Origin: Gremmenia infestans
Taxonomy: Eukaryota > Ascomycota > Leotiomycetes > Helotiales > Hamatocanthoscyphaceae
Assembly (NCBI GenBank): GCA_032629725.1
Contig: JAFEVB010000008.1
Coordinates: 806,001-870,000, forward strand
Direction: 5' to 3'
Length of the DNA stretch: 64,000 nt
Position numbers and translations under genes: made by a program. The notes beneath the pieces are model-generated. The model searched no databases. It saw nothing but the letters and a program-made list of their open reading frames with translations, and had not been told where the DNA came from. This document shows, in pieces, positions 42,256-55,189 of the stretch (its first letter is position 1; every line of letters begins with the position of its first letter).

Positions 42256-44718
42256 GATCTCATTTATAAAGCGGTCCTTTTTTGCATGGAGTTTGGATCC
42301 GGGTTGATACTTTGAATTTCGCTTGGGTCATGGGAGCATTACGATTATGCTACAATAAGCGTACAAATACATATTCTAAGAGTCGCGAATCGGACCCCGA
42401 GGACTTTGGTATGGTGTCCTATGTTTTTGTTCGTGGTATACGTCTTCCTGCCGAAACCATCATTTTCCCCAACGTTGCGTTGCTTGTGCAATTTTTACTT
42501 CTTCTCTAGTTTACCAAATTCATTCCAACGTCACAAGGAGAAATCTGCATATGGACTTCCTCAAGACGCTAAAGCTTTAGTCAGTCCAGCTTACCAAATG
42601 CGCAACAGTCATGCTGCTTTTCCAAATCCATGTGAAATCCATCTGCGGGTGGTTTTCTATTAGTATGGAAGTCTCTAGTTGAGTATTAGTGCAGTATCGA
42701 AATAAACCATGTCTTGGCTTTCAGCCGAGAAAAGGAATCTATGCTCTTGAAATCTGCATTCCTCTCCCCCTTGCTCAATACTCAACACGAGTCAAAGTAC
42801 GCAAAAAGCCGCCCCCCTCCCCTCCCCTCCCCTCCCCTCCCCTCTACAGTGTCAGGAAGATTGCGGATTGAGGTAGAGAAGAAGATATAATGTTTACAAT
42901 TGGTGTCCGTGGGCCTGAATACAAGGAGCTCCAAGGCCCCTCATCTCACACACGTGACACACATCGTGGCAAACAAGTCTGCGGAATTCGACGAGAACTC
43001 CTTGGTACCTAGGTACTGCTCTTTCGACAACTGGCAGTTAAGGAGCGTTTCAATTTGGACTTGGAGAAGAGACGCCATTCGCTCGCTATGAATATAAGGC
43101 AGGACGTTGTTTTGTGTTGATGGTTTTGAATTGCTCGAATCCTTGAAGTAGAGTATTATCGTGTTAAAATACAACTTAGTAGAGCCAACGACTTATAGTC
43201 TAGTGTCTTCTCCGAATGTTCTCCATTTTCTACGGAGATTCGACCCTAATGATCTTGGATTTTGAATGTCCCACCTAGCATATTATAAATTGGTGCCTAG
43301 TGCCACACTTTCTCCATGGGCTGGGGAATCCATCAAAATCCAACAAACCCCCTTCCATTTCCCCTCCTTTCCCTAGATCCAGTATCACCATGCGACCACG
43401 AGAAAAACCTCAAGTTTCGAAGAATAATTACACAAAACATCATAAACAAATCCGAAAACATGTTATCACTCTATTGTTTAAATCAAGTCATAGGTAGGTG
43501 CCGTTTCTAGTCTTCGTTCCGGCGCCAATTATAACGGGCTAGCTAGCACTAGCTGAATAAATAACAACAACCTATGTAAAGTAAGGTAATGTAGCTCCTG
43601 AAAACCCTATCATGCCACCCATGTATCACTACCATTCAAACTTGCCTCGCTTTCTACAACTATATCCATCCAAGTTGCCTAGCTCGCGTATTCCTTAGGA
43701 AGTCCGACAAATAGAAAAACCCCCCATATCCGCATGAAAATTTTCCGGCCAGCGTTACGGTTTTCTTTGCCGGAAGACAAGACAAGTGAAAACCGCACGA
43801 GTAACGAGAGACCATCAAAACGACTCCGCGCGATGCAATCCAAGTATTTCCTTTCGCGGAGAGTGACCGTGAAAGTACAGGACGATTGGGATTAGCTGCT
43901 AATCAAGGATATGTCTGAATATAAGGGTGGTACAGATTCCCAAATATTGATTTGATGAATGAAAATGAAAATAAATAAGCAAAGCAAAACAAGCCTACCT
44001 GCTAAGCCGGTCATGGTAATACCCGCTGCGCAACACAAAATAGTTTGTGTCCCTCTTGGCCCATTCGACCCACTTTAATTCTGTATGAGTGTAGGGTTAC
44101 TGAAAGGAAAGCAACCCCCGGTACACATTTAGGAGAGGTAGGATACCCAGCTACACTCAGAGCCTCCTTTGGGGTATATCCATACATTGGGGTACGGCAG
44201 GGCATGAAGGGTGTCGGCTACATTTGATATCGGGATCGTTGACCTGAGCAGTATCTCGAATCACTGTCTTATTTATCGTTGGCTAAAATGCAATCGTTAG
44301 GAGGGCTACCGTGGGAGGGCTACTAGATTAGTAATTTCCTACTCGCCACATTCACACCCATTAGTATCTGACCATAAATCTGGGGTTCTAGATCGGACAA
44401 GGGGCCTATATCCATCTGCCATTAAGTGAGTGACTTCGTCACACAAAGCAAGAAACTGCAGACCCCAGAACCAAGTAGCTAGATGACTGAACTACTCCTA
44501 ATCTGCTATCACTGATAGGCAGGAATGAGGGGCGACAGGAAAAAGCGGACCAAGTAGAATTCCGCCCATACTCCTGTATGGGACTTGACTCCGAATAATG
44601 CAACGAAATGTTTCTCCTTCCTAGGCTCTCATCAAAGTTCGCCCCTTTAATGGCTCATCAAGAAACAATGCAAAGGCAAAATATCTACGCAAGATCCCCA
44701 GCCTCAAGACCCACCAAC
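42256..44718. other. Convergent 2.5-kb spacer
   Basis: Lies between the 3' ends of VPS24 and GDE1. No protein-like frame is supported. The notable element is the C-rich pentamer run at 42812-42844. The rest contains short open frames with no motif. Confidence 0.45.
42812..42844 (-). repeat. (CCCCT)n run, predicted G-quadruplex on the minus strand
   Basis: A run of C4-6 blocks separated by single T residues. On the minus strand it reads as six consecutive G4 or longer tracts with one-base loops, the ideal pattern for a very stable G-quadruplex (i-motif on the plus strand). Confidence 0.85.
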
Positions 44719-47700
44719 TCAATTAACGCCGTTCATCAACACCACCTTAGGTTGCACAGGCAACTCAGTCGTCTGGTTCGACTTTGTGTTTTTGGTGAGA
44801 CCCTGTCGTATTTTTAGAACACTGTCGACGATAACGGCATCGATGCCTTCTTTAACTTGTTGCTTCTCAAAGTCAGTATCATGAACCACAAGGGGTTAAA
44901 GGGGACAAACGTTGACTTTCTCGGCATCATTATTCAGCGCCCCGTAGCTGACACAAACCAACCCATTCTCCTTCACAACTCTCACTAATCTCGGGCTGTT
45001 GCACAGTGGTTCAGCAGCGCTCACTATGCCCAGAAGATTCCAGCGGCTTGCAAAGCGGATGGCTTCTTGCAGACTACTAGCTCGGATATCGCCAACTTTG
45101 CTTATGCCAGCGTCTGTCAAAAATAGAATCGGGATACTGGGTTGCTTGAAGCTTAGTAGCAGACAGATGTCTGGGTTGAAACTGCTAAAGATGATCTTGC
45201 GCTTCTTGCTAAAATCATAAACTTTAGCCAAGATAGTGTCCACGAAGCTATTCAACTCGACAGCATAAGCATCCATCTCTTGCTCTTCCGACTCGTGTAA
45301 CATTGGATACTTCAGCTCGATGTTGAATCCGACGTTTTGATCAAGTTTGACGAACATCTCTTCAAGAGTCGTAAAAGGGGCTTGAATAAAATTACCGCGA
45401 GAATTTGCTTTGTACCCCTTTTTCTTGAAATCTCGAGTGTGTTTCATTCTGTCCGCCATCTCAAAATCGGGTGCCTCGTGGCCAAGAGAGAGTGATCGCG
45501 AGCGGTCCATACCACGAACAACGCGAAAGTTTGGGCTCTCCTTTAGTGGTGATGGTGGCCTTGATGCACGAGGGGTAGGGTCATTGACGTGTAGGAATTG
45601 CTCAAGTGTCATAGTATGGACTGGTGCATCAATGCCCGTCTCGCTGACAAGGAAGTCGTGGTAGATGACAGGTACATGGTCCTTCGTAAGCTGGACATCG
45701 AATTCGACATAGTTAGCGCCCAGGTTTGCGGCTGCAATGAAAGATTGCAGAGTATTCTCCCCAAGTTGGAGAGATCTGTTTGTTGAAACATTCTTTCCCA
45801 GGCCCCTATGCCCTATCACCATTGTGGAGGACAACTCTTTCCAGTAAGTATGTTTCGCAGTGATTCCCATATTCGGATGAGAGAATGGTGTGATGACGAG
45901 GAAATTGAAATTGACACATCCGATAACCTCAAGATTAGTACCCATGATGGGAACACTGACATCGCCTTGAAGGTTCATACGCTTCAAGCCGATTGCCTGT
46001 TTAACGCTTGAAAGAATCGCGACGCCCCGTCCGACCTTGTTGTCTTCACTCCCTGTATACGTTGGGATGATGTCGAAATATAATTTGACCTTTGATGCAT
46101 CTAGAGTAGAAAAGACGATAGGCTCTGTAGAAATATTGTCCTGAACTGGCAAATCAATAGTTGTGGGCTCGCCCTGTGCGCCGCTCGCAGTAACGACAAC
46201 AGACAATGCTGTATCCAATTGGGTCGAATGAGCTTCTGCAATTGGAATTTGGTCCAGTTTCACAGCAGGAGTGTCTTTTCTCATATCCATTGAGCCCAAG
46301 CTGACGAGAACAATGCTTTCACTTGTGAGATATCGGTGACCAAAGGTCTTGACGGGTTCCGTAGTTCGAACGATGTTGCTCTGGGAGCTCTGGGCAGAAC
46401 GGAGTGCTTCCAACGATGTTGGTTTTGGAGGAGATGACGCCGCCGTACTTGAAGAATCTTCTGAATCACTGCTCGAAACATCCGTAGCTTCATTGAGTAT
46501 ATCTGCAATATCCATATGACCTCTCAAGGCAGCGTGCTCTTGAGCAGTCCAGCCAGAGGCGTCGAGTTTCCTGAGGTCGGCACCCGCTATGATAAGTAGC
46601 TCCACTATCGAGAGATGACCATCAACACAAGCAACGTGAAGAGGCGTCCAAGAGAAAGTCTTTTCAGCAAGCTCAAAGTTGATTTTCTGATCGCCCCCTT
46701 CAAGCAAGATCCTTGCGCACTCTTCATGTCCAAAACGGGCAGCGATATGCAAAGCAGTTTCACCAAGCTCGTCTTGCCAGTTTATATCGACCCCTGCTTC
46801 AACCAGAAGCTTGACAATTTGTGTGAGATTGGATTTCGTAGCCAGGGCGAGCACAGCGCTTGATTTAGAAATGTCTCTCCTCATAGCTGCCTTGCGAACG
46901 TTCGAGCCCTGCCAGTTTTCGGCTTTCAAAAGAGCTTTTGTAGTCAGGGGATGTCCTCCAATCACGCTCAGATGCAACGGCGCAAGGCCTTCGTTATCTT
47001 GCCATTCAGGGGCATCAATGCCATGCTCAACATTGAATTGGCCCCAGTCTTGCATGTACTTCATAACCAATTCGCAGATGACAACGAAGCCAAATTGAGC
47101 AGCATAATGTAAAGGAAAGCGGCCGTACGTATCCCTGCTTACCAACGATGCCCGTTGATGAGGCTGGAGGGAGTCGAGGACGTATGCAAGAAGCATAACA
47201 GAATCGTCATTGATGCTTAACAAGCTGGACTCCTTGAGTTTACTCGGAGCTGGGCCAAGGGGAGGGGTGACTGCTGGAGTTAAGAACTTCATGTGATCCG
47301 GCTCGGGTATGATTGAAAAGTTCTCCTTGCGGCCGGACTTGGCACGTCCAATAGACACAACCAAGCGATGTAGACAATTTCGGCGATTGATATCATCTGC
47401 TTCTTCCAAAGACTTGATGTCTTTCAAGAATAAACGAATGCACTTCTTCGACTTACAGGCAATAGCACTCTGCAACAGGTTGACCAATACTTTCTGCATT
47501 CCTGCATCATCGGAATCCAAATTGGCCTGGGCGAGGGTCTCTTTCAAAGTTGGAACATCATCACTTCTGATCGCTCCATCAACCTTATCCAGAAGACCAT
47601 TGGGTAGGTTGACAATGGACCTCGAGGATACTCGCTTGAGGGTATGTGCTGAACGGACAGATGAGTTGTCATCACGCACTTTCGTCTCGCCTACAGTTTC

Positions 47701-48330
47701 CATCCACTCATTTGCAGTCTTCAAGGCTTTTGAAAGAGCAGCGTTGGTGGCGAAAGGCTTCGGGTCGACTTTGGAAGAGAGGTATCGTTGCTGAGTGCAC
47801 ACTGAGGGCACCTTCTTGTCAAGCTTCTTGGTGATTTTCACAAAACCCCTTCTATTCAACTCTCCAAAGCTTTGGAGATTTCTTAGTTGACCCCGCAGTT
47901 CCAACAGAGCACCCATGAGTTCGTCAACCTCATTGCGGTCCAATGTCTCCAGGCCTTGTTCTGGAAAAGCATATCTTTCCTGGAGTAATTTCAATCGTCT
48001 CGAAGCATCGGCGAATTTCTTGTTGTAAAATCCATCGACGGTATCGAGGTTGCGGTCGAGGGAGAAGAAGAATTCTAAAAAGTGACATTAGCAGTGGAAA
48101 GCAAACATGCTCGTGGAAATTGACACGTACCGGCTAAGTCGACATCTTTGCCTGTTTTGGCGGTTTCGGAGGCCGCCTTGATAAGCTTCTTCAAACCTTT
48201 GTAGTTGATGTATGACGCTGACCACTCCGGTATCTGATTGCGGGGCAAACTGTGGGAGAGTCAGCAATGGGTTCAAAACAGAACCGATGAAAGTTAGGTA
48301 TTGGCAGACTTACTTGCGTCCGAACTTCAT
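44719..48330 (-). CDS. GDE1: Glycerophosphocholine phosphodiesterase Gde1 (SPX-ankyrin-GDPD)
   Basis: Exons 48314..48330, 48131..48249, 44911..48074 and 44719..44862 encode 1147 residues. Gde1 hydrolyses glycerophosphocholine to choline and glycerol-3-phosphate. The SPX domain (about 1-170; MKFGRNLPRNQIPEWSASYI, NYKGLKKLI) senses inositol pyrophosphates. Ankyrin repeats follow (about 250-520; for example GETALHIAARFGHEECARIL, WTPLHVACVDGHLSIVELL). The GDPD domain occupies about 810 to the end: GHRGLGKN, GENTLQSF, VEFDVQLTKDHVPVIYHDF. A stop after NVCPL is avoided by a 48-nt GTTTGT-AG intron (44863..44910). Joining then gives NNDAEKVNQQVKEGIDAVIV, then DSVLKIRQGLT, which is the conserved end of the family. 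Confidence 0.92.
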
Positions 48331-50077
48331 AGTTGCTAATTCTTTCGATAAGTCTCTATGACTTTTCCTGGTGTAGAATATCTCTCCTTGCACGGTTTCG
48401 TGGGATTGTAGCAGCAGTAAGCGTCGCAATTGACGGCGAGGATACTATGTTGGAGATGAAAGTGTAAAGGATGAGAATAAAAAGCAGCTCGGGTTACCGA
48501 GGAGGTATCGAAACTGAGCTTCGCTGGTCAAATAAAAGTGCGCCCGAATTAGTAGCCATTCAGTCCGGATTCCAATCTGTGCTGCAGGTTCTTTCTTGGG
48601 TCCCTTCTTCTTAGAGGCGGGAAGATGGGCCTCGGGATGGAGGCAAAAGGTTCAGGGCAGTCTTGAATGTGATGGAACAAGGTTAAAAATGGTGGGCGAT
48701 GGGTAGCAATTAGGTAGAATAGGACAGACTCGAGGGAAGAGGTGTGGGTGCTAAGAAGTGTGAATGTCGAGAGGTATCGAGGCGTGTTGTTGAATGAAGC
48801 TGCTATTCGTGCACGCTACTACTGTTAGATTTTGCAGCTACTCCGGAGTCCGTACCTAGGCCTAGGCTAGGTACATGTCATGTACTTCGTACGTCCTGAT
48901 GCCGGGCGGATTCCGCGTCTTTATTACCCGCCTGAGATACTTGGCTGCAAAAAAGGCAACTCTAATGTAAATCCCCAGGGATGTACAGTAAGTAAATGAA
49001 TTAATAGATTCGTTATTTTTTCCTGATTGAATACTTCTTAGTGATAATTAATTATTTTTTTCTTGCGGGTTTTCTGCTGGGTCTTATACTTGCCAGCTTT
49101 TGTGCAACTCGGTGGTGAACAATACTGTAGTGCCGTTATGTACTCTATTTCTATCCCTTGTTAGCAGCCACACCGCTGTTTATCACCGATATCCCCGATC
49201 AGCAGGTATAGAGTGTCTTAGAAATGCAGGAACGGTTCATTTTTGTAACACCAAAATCATCTGATATTACGAGAATAGAAACAGATAGGTATTTAAAATG
49301 GAAATTAAAAGGAAAAATAAAGAAACCTGCGATTAACTTGCTCTTCAATCTCAGCATCAGTAGCAAAACCAGACAAACGCCGGGAACACATGTGACATCA
49401 TTTGGGGGGGTGTCTGCAGAATCAATACTGTACGAAGTAGTCTTCAAGGGTAGCCACATCCGGTACAAGACCCAGCCAGCCATTGGGATCAAGAGCAGCT
49501 CTTTGCGGCATATGCAGGCTCTCTTTCACGCATTAGTATAGTGGAGACGGTAAGGAGAATCGCCTTGGGCGGTAAGGCTTTATAGAAATCTTCTTGATTC
49601 GATGCTTAGCAAAAGCCCAAAGACTTATACGTTTGTACCGTGATAGTAACGGAATCACCCTGTTGATTTGAAGATATAGACAAGGAAGTCCAAGTGGCAG
49701 TGGAACATTAGTTTAGAATGCGCCGTCTCCGTCTCCAAAGTCACATTGTACTTAGAGTCTCCTAGAATGATATTCCAACGAACTCATGGCCCAAAGGAAG
49801 CGGACTCGCCATGGTATTCGGGATGGGCCAGTTCTCCATGTAGTCTTACCATGTAACCTCCAGAGCTAATACTATACGGTACGTGGAGACATCTCCTCTT
49901 TTCGGGAGAAACGGCAGCTCGCATCCATGAGACAAGAAACTCATTCTTAGTCATCAAGCTGGCTATGAAGTACACCGCGCAGCTGGGGTAATCCAGATTT
50001 CGGTGGAAGAATGCGTCGACATAAGCTCCGCCCGGTAGTCCTGGGGTACCTTGAAAAGGTGCAAATCCCTTCTTTCC
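48331..50077. other. GDE1 upstream region
   Basis: GDE1 promoter (1.7 kb) up to the 3' end of DBR1. An ATG-initiated 105-codon open frame at 49224-49541 (plus strand) has no recognisable features and I do not call it. No other gene is visible. Confidence 0.45.
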
Positions 50078-51939
50078 TTACCATCCTCTTCCACGTCCTC
50101 GTCCTCCACCACGGCCTTGGCCCCGACCCCCTCCACGTCCTCCGCCTCGACCGCCTCGACCGCCTCTTCCTCGACCCCTTCCAAATCCACCGTCGCGTCT
50201 CTCCTCTTCTGGGGCAGGCCCCAAACTCATTCTCTCGTCTCTCCATTCTTGTGTTGCAAAAAACTTGTTCTCAATTCCGACAAGCTCGCAGTACTGTTGC
50301 ATTTGTGGATTGTTGTACTCGAGAGGTCCTTCGTTCACAATTTCTAGCATTCCGACTTGAAATATCGGAGCAGTTATGACAAAGTTCTCCGGAATCTCCA
50401 GCTTGTCCGCTTTGACAATGTGTTCGTTGACCCAATCTTGCTCTTTCTCTATCAGGGGACGATAGTTAGCCTCGCCTAGATCTTTTGTAGGTAGAGCTTG
50501 TTTGTTTCCTAAAACAATACTTGGTGCGAATACTCGGGTGATTGCAAGCCATTCTGGATCATACTCGAATTTGGGCTTTGGCCTTGGAATTGACTGAGAT
50601 ACCGGGAGCTCATCACTGGTTTTCGCATGCGGGTGGACTTGGAGGAGTTGTAAGAATTTGCGGCTAGGTAGACATTTATCTAACGCAAGAAATCTCACTG
50701 TCTTGTTGGTGACTTCGCGAGGTTTAGGTTGCCCAGGTACCTGTCGGGAAGATTGTGCTGAAGGTGCCGAAAAAGCAGCAGGTAGTTGCGCACGCAGGTC
50801 GGAAGGAACGGAAGATGGAATTGTAGCTGTGGCGGACACCTTGGGCACCTTTTTATCACCATCCAAGTCTTTTTCATCTTGATTTGTAGTAGTGGATAAT
50901 GAGTCGTTTGTCGGAGCAGGCTTGGGAGGCGGTAGCGTTTCTTCATCGTCCATGTCAAGATCAATTTCGTCTGCATTGTGAGCAGCTGCTACAATCACCG
51001 GATCTTCTGCTGATTTAGCTGGTGGATGATGGTGGTATGCTTCAACTGACGACGGTAATGAGGCTGCATTATCTTCTGTGGTATCTTCATAGCTCTTGGT
51101 TGCAGCAAATTTGCAATGCATGTGAGCTGCAAACCAATATGGAGGTCGAAGGCGATCCATGACATATGTTGCGGCTTGGTTACCTAATGTTCCCTCCTTC
51201 GATTCTTGCTCAAAGTCGGGTTTCCATCTGAACAATGTTCTTGAATCTCCATGATTCTCAATCGCTCGGGGCCAGTCATGGCTGATGCAGATGTCGACTT
51301 GAGATTTCAGTTGGAGGAGCTTTCGGATGTCAATCTCCCGGACGTGATAAATGGTTTTGACATCGTCTTGGTTGTAAGGTAATCGTTCGTGGTGATGCTT
51401 GTTGTAGTCTCTGCCTTTCCAAATGCCGGACATGCCAGCGATTCGTACTCCACCGACTCGTACAACATTGGCTGCCCCCATGTAATAGATATCTGGTGCG
51501 ACCCAACCACCGTAAAAAATCTCCCAGAGATGACTGCTAGCTTCATGATTGCCTCCGACGAATATTGTAAGGTATGGTGCTTTGGCAGTTCCACTGTAGT
51601 ACTTGTGGAAATCGCCAATCTCGCGGTATTTGACCGGGCAAGACATGACGGTTAAGTCAGAGGCATTTCGAACTGCCTGTGGTTGTTAGCTTCTGAACTT
51701 GCTGCAATCTGAAGGACATACCTGGAAGTCTCCCCCAATAATGAGGAGGTCAACCCCGTCCCAACCTCGAACCTCGCATGCTTTCTGCACTGCTGCGTAG
51801 ATAGCATCCAGCGTGCCATGGCCCTGTCAAACATGTTAGATGAATAAAGAAGCAACACAAACTCGAAGAAGCAACCTACACATCCTTCGACAGCAATTCG
51901 CAAGCCCTGCCCCTCTACTAATGCCGGGGCGGGGTCCAT
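50078..51939 (-). CDS. DBR1: RNA lariat debranching enzyme Dbr1
   Basis: Exons 51880..51939, 51722..51823 and 50078..51676 encode 586 residues. Dbr1 hydrolyses the 2'-5' branch bond of excised intron lariats in the nucleus. Metallophosphoesterase motifs are complete: VEGCGHGTLD (about 17-26; Cys and His metal ligands), IIGGDFQ, VGGNHEAS, ISHDWP and AAHMHCKF. The C-terminal DBR domain starts near RFLALDKCLPSRKFLQLLQV and continues through PEWLAITRVF. The tail is an RGG/RGR box of about 35 residues, absent from short family members. The first two exons are small (20 and 34 codons) and were found from the conserved N-terminus. Confidence 0.94.
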
Positions 51940-52223
51940 CGTGGTGGGATTAATCCGAAGGGATGGTAATTAGGACGTGAAGAAACAAGGAATTGAGGAA
52001 GTTAGATGCTTAAACTTGATATAAGCTCATTAATCATTAAGTCTTCTGCAATGTGGCAGTGGTTGGAGTCATTTTCTGAGTGTAGTCACGACCAAGGATA
52101 CTGTATTTTGGAAGTCTGAAGTTCGCTTCTTCTTGGAATTTCTACAACATTCAATTAAAACCCAAGTCACACAACGCGTCGCCTTCATTAGCCATCTTCA
52201 CATCCAAATTCGATGCGATTATC
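51940..52223. promoter_or_regulatory. Divergent promoter DBR1 / RNase P-MRP subunit
   Basis: A compact 284-bp intergenic region between two divergent RNA-processing genes. No individual sites are recognised. Confidence 0.45.
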
Positions 52224-52805
52224 ATGACATCTTCAGAATTATCGGCGCGTCTACAATACCTAAACGACTCCGCGCATCTCCTCGCAGCGACCGCTCCCGA
52301 GACGTCAAGGCACCTCATGTCACGACACGACTCCCTGCTCTTCGACAGCAGCCTCGACCCACCAAATACACAGAAGCGCAAAGCATGCGGCGCATGCGGG
52401 ACTATCATGATACTGGGCTGGAACGGGGTTCTGGAGCTTAAGAAACCCGGACGAAAGAACACGCATCGCCAGGGAAAAGTCTCAAACCCACAGGGAGCTG
52501 TGATCTACACATGCGATTGTTGTGGCAGCAAGACTCAGAATTCTTTTCCTACCCCTCATCAAAAGTACAAACCTAGAACAAAACCTTCGAAGGCTGTGCC
52601 TATATTAGCTACGACTTCTTCAGGGACTTCGCAGGCAAAAGAAACCCCAAGCCTTGGACAGTCCTCGAATTCCAGCAGCAAGAAGCGAGCAAAGAGCAGG
52701 AAACAAGGCAGCCTACAAGCAATTCTAGCGAAACAGAAGGCATCAGAGGGAGCTTCTGCTTCTGGGTTTGGGCTCGATTTGATGGATTTCATGAAGAATG
52801 GTTGA
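52224..52805 (+). CDS. SNM1: RNase P / RNase MRP protein subunit, Rpr2/Snm1 type
   Basis: A single exon of 193 residues. The N-terminal helix ELSARLQYLNDSAHLLAATA and HLMSRHD precede a zinc ribbon CGACGTIMILGWNG...YTCDCCG (about 53-92). This is the layout of the Rpr2/Rpp21/Snm1 domain, found in pre-tRNA-processing RNase P and in RNase MRP. The C-terminus has Ser/Lys-rich low complexity and a short conserved-looking helix, FGLDLMDFMKNG, which I associate with Snm1-like fungal members. The symbol is therefore less certain than the family. The gene is divergent from DBR1. Confidence 0.75.
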   Translation: MTSSELSARLQYLNDSAHLLAATAPETSRHLMSRHDSLLFDSSLDPPNTQKRKACGACGTIMILGWNGVLELKKPGRKNTHRQGKVSNPQGAVIYTCDCCGSKTQNSFPTPHQKYKPRTKPSKAVPILATTSSGTSQAKETPSLGQSSNSSSKKRAKSRKQGSLQAILAKQKASEGASASGFGLDLMDFMKNG

Positions 52806-53594
52806 TGGACGGGCATCTGCAGAGAAGTGCAGAGAAGTGCAGAGACGCAAATCTTGTACGACGCTCTCAAAACTACAATTCCGGCAAGAAGAAGCCTCTT
52901 CCCTGTTCCCCAGAGAGTCAAAGCATGTAAGAATGCTCTCTGGAGAACAAATTACCCATCATTCCAGATTTACTACAAAATACCAGACCATGGAGTATCG
53001 GATTGGCCCGATAGCTTTAGTCAAGCCAACCGGCAGCTAGAGTCTATGGTAAAGAGAATTTACATGCATGAGTTACTAAGGGTTGCTGACAACCAGAATT
53101 CAGGAGTGGATGTGACATCTGGCGTTATGGTTGATTAGCAAACTGGTTTCTAACACTTTCATGGATCGAATGAGAGCCAGTGTTGTTCAGCAAAAACATC
53201 TGCTATATTGATTCAGTACTGAGTTGCTTCTATTGGCTTCAGAGGGACGGCTGGGAACTCTGTGTACTGCTTGTATCCATCCTAGTGCAGTCAATACCAA
53301 ATGTCATACCATCGGTATCTTTCGCAAAGGTCTATGTGACAGACGGGCCATAATCCCATCTCAGATATTTTGTCTTCTTTTCCTCTCTTTTGTACCAGTC
53401 ACACCTCAGCTTTTCCATAATTCATATCATGCTACAATGATTTGAGAGCAAAGTTGCGATCGACCTCCTTCTATTAGATTCTAGCCTTGCCTTCAGCCTG
53501 ATCACCAGCGTGTCGCTAAGCCTTATCGCCAGAAAAATTTGTACTTAACCCCTCCATCACCCCACCAATATCCCCACAACAAGAAATCTTCAAG
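52806..53594. other. Intergenic region upstream of ZPR1
   Basis: Contains a triple TGCAGAGAAG tandem repeat at about 52818-52845 directly after the previous stop. No additional gene is supported. Confidence 0.45.
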
Positions 53595-55189
53595 ATGGCG
53601 AGCAATACCCAAGAAGATCCCAAGCCAGATGGCGCTGCCTTTGATCAGTTCTTTGATAGCATTGGAAAGAAAGCAGAAAACCTCACGATCAACGAAGATG
53701 GCAAACCCGCCACCAATGGCAACGAGTCAACATCTCTTGAAGCGACCTCAGAAGAGCAACCAGATGACAATGAGCCCAGAGTAGTGGATGAGATTGAGAG
53801 TCTATGCATGAACTGCCAGGAGAATGTATGTCCCTAAATCCTATCCTATATGGCAAAGTCTAACTCGCGCCTCAGGGAATTACTCGCCTCCTCCTTACTC
53901 GAATACCCTTCTTCCGCGAAATCATCATAATGTCCTTCTACTGTCCACACTGCAACTTCAAAAACGCCGAGATTCAATCCGCAGGAGAGATTCAGCAGAA
54001 AGGTGCCCGATACGAGTTGCGCCTCACCTCTGCCGCAGACTTCGCCCGGCAAGTGGTCAAGTCTGACAGCTGCATCGTAAAGTTCATTGAACTCGATATC
54101 GAAGTCCCAGCTGGGCGAGGGCAGTTGACAAATGTTGAAGGACTACTCAGCATGATTCTGGAAGATCTGGAACTACAGCAGCCCGAGAGAAAGGAACAGA
54201 TTCCAGAGGTTTGGGCCAAAATCGAAGAGATTGTGGCGCGGGGCAGGAAGATGATTGCAGGAGAGGGCTTCCCATTCCGTTTATCACTCGATGATCCAGC
54301 CGGCAACTCGTGGATTGAACCAGATCAGAAGGACGGCGTGGGCAAATGGTCAAAAGTCGAGTACGCACGCACAGCGGAACAGAATGAAGCTATAGGACTC
54401 GGCGGTGGAGAGGAGGAGGCGGAGGCGGAGGCACAACCACAGGCAACAGGACAACCTACAGCAGCGACTTTCGAAGACGACGACATTATACCAAACGAAG
54501 TCTACTCTTTCCCAGCGACGTGTCCTGGTTGCACGAAATCTTGTACTACAAATATGAAGATGGTGGAAATCCCGCACTTCAAGCAAGTGGTTATTATGAG
54601 CACGGTATGCGAGCATTGCGGCTACCGTTCCAACGAAGTGAAGACGGGAGGAGAAGTACCCGAGAAGGGCAAGAAGATTACTCTGAAAGTCAACGGAACT
54701 GTAGATCTTGCACGAGATATCCTGAAGTCTGAGTCCTGCGCCCTGGAATGTCCAGAGTTACATCTTTCAGTCAATCCCGGCACACTAGGAGGAAGATTCA
54801 CTACGGTAGAGGGTCTTTTGACGCAAGTCAGAGATGATCTGCACCAACAGATCTTCGACGTCGGTGACGAGGTTGGAACGGGTGGCGATTCTCTGCCTTC
54901 AGAAGCTAAGCAAAACTGGAAGAAGTTCTTCGACGAAATCGGCGAGGCCATCAAAGGCGAGAAGCATTTCACAGTCATCTTGACAGATCCATTGGCTAGC
55001 AGTTATGTTCAGAACCTTTGCCTGCCAGACCCTGACCCGCAGATCGAGTCAGAGGAATACGACAGGACAAAGGAGGAAGAAGAAGATTTGGGTCTGACGG
55101 ATATGAAGACTGAGGGCTATGTGGATGAGGTTGGGGAGGAGAAGAAGAAGAGGTTAGAGGCAGAGAAGGTTAATGGTAGTAACGGCTGA
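53595..55189 (+). CDS. ZPR1: Zinc-finger protein Zpr1
   Basis: Exons 53595..53825 and 53876..55189 encode 514 residues. Zpr1 is an essential chaperone-like protein that binds and helps fold eEF1A. It has the two-part ZPR1 architecture: C4 finger 1 (CMNCQENGITRLL...CPHCNFKN, about 73-106) with its following beta domain, then C4 finger 2 (CPGCTKSC...CEHCGYRS, about 275-312) with the second beta domain containing GGRFTTVEGLL. Only splicing brings the two cysteine pairs of finger 1 together, so the 50-nt intron is secure. An N-terminal acidic extension and a Lys/Glu-rich tail are present. Length is slightly above the family norm. Confidence 0.95.

Noticed and set aside
44011..44227. Overlapping short frames on both strands in the VPS24-GDE1 spacer
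   Set aside because: Mutually antisense, about 60 codons each, with no motif. Nothing supports translation.
49224..49541. ATG-initiated 105-codon frame in the GDE1 upstream region
   Set aside because: Composition is unremarkable, there are no motifs, and an overlapping antisense frame is equally long, so there is no reason to prefer it.
12229..55189. Functional cluster of RNA-processing genes (SEN54, YRA1, DBR1, Rpr2/Snm1, tRNA)
   Set aside because: They are interspersed with unrelated housekeeping genes and point in different directions. This frequency is plausible by chance in a fungal genome.
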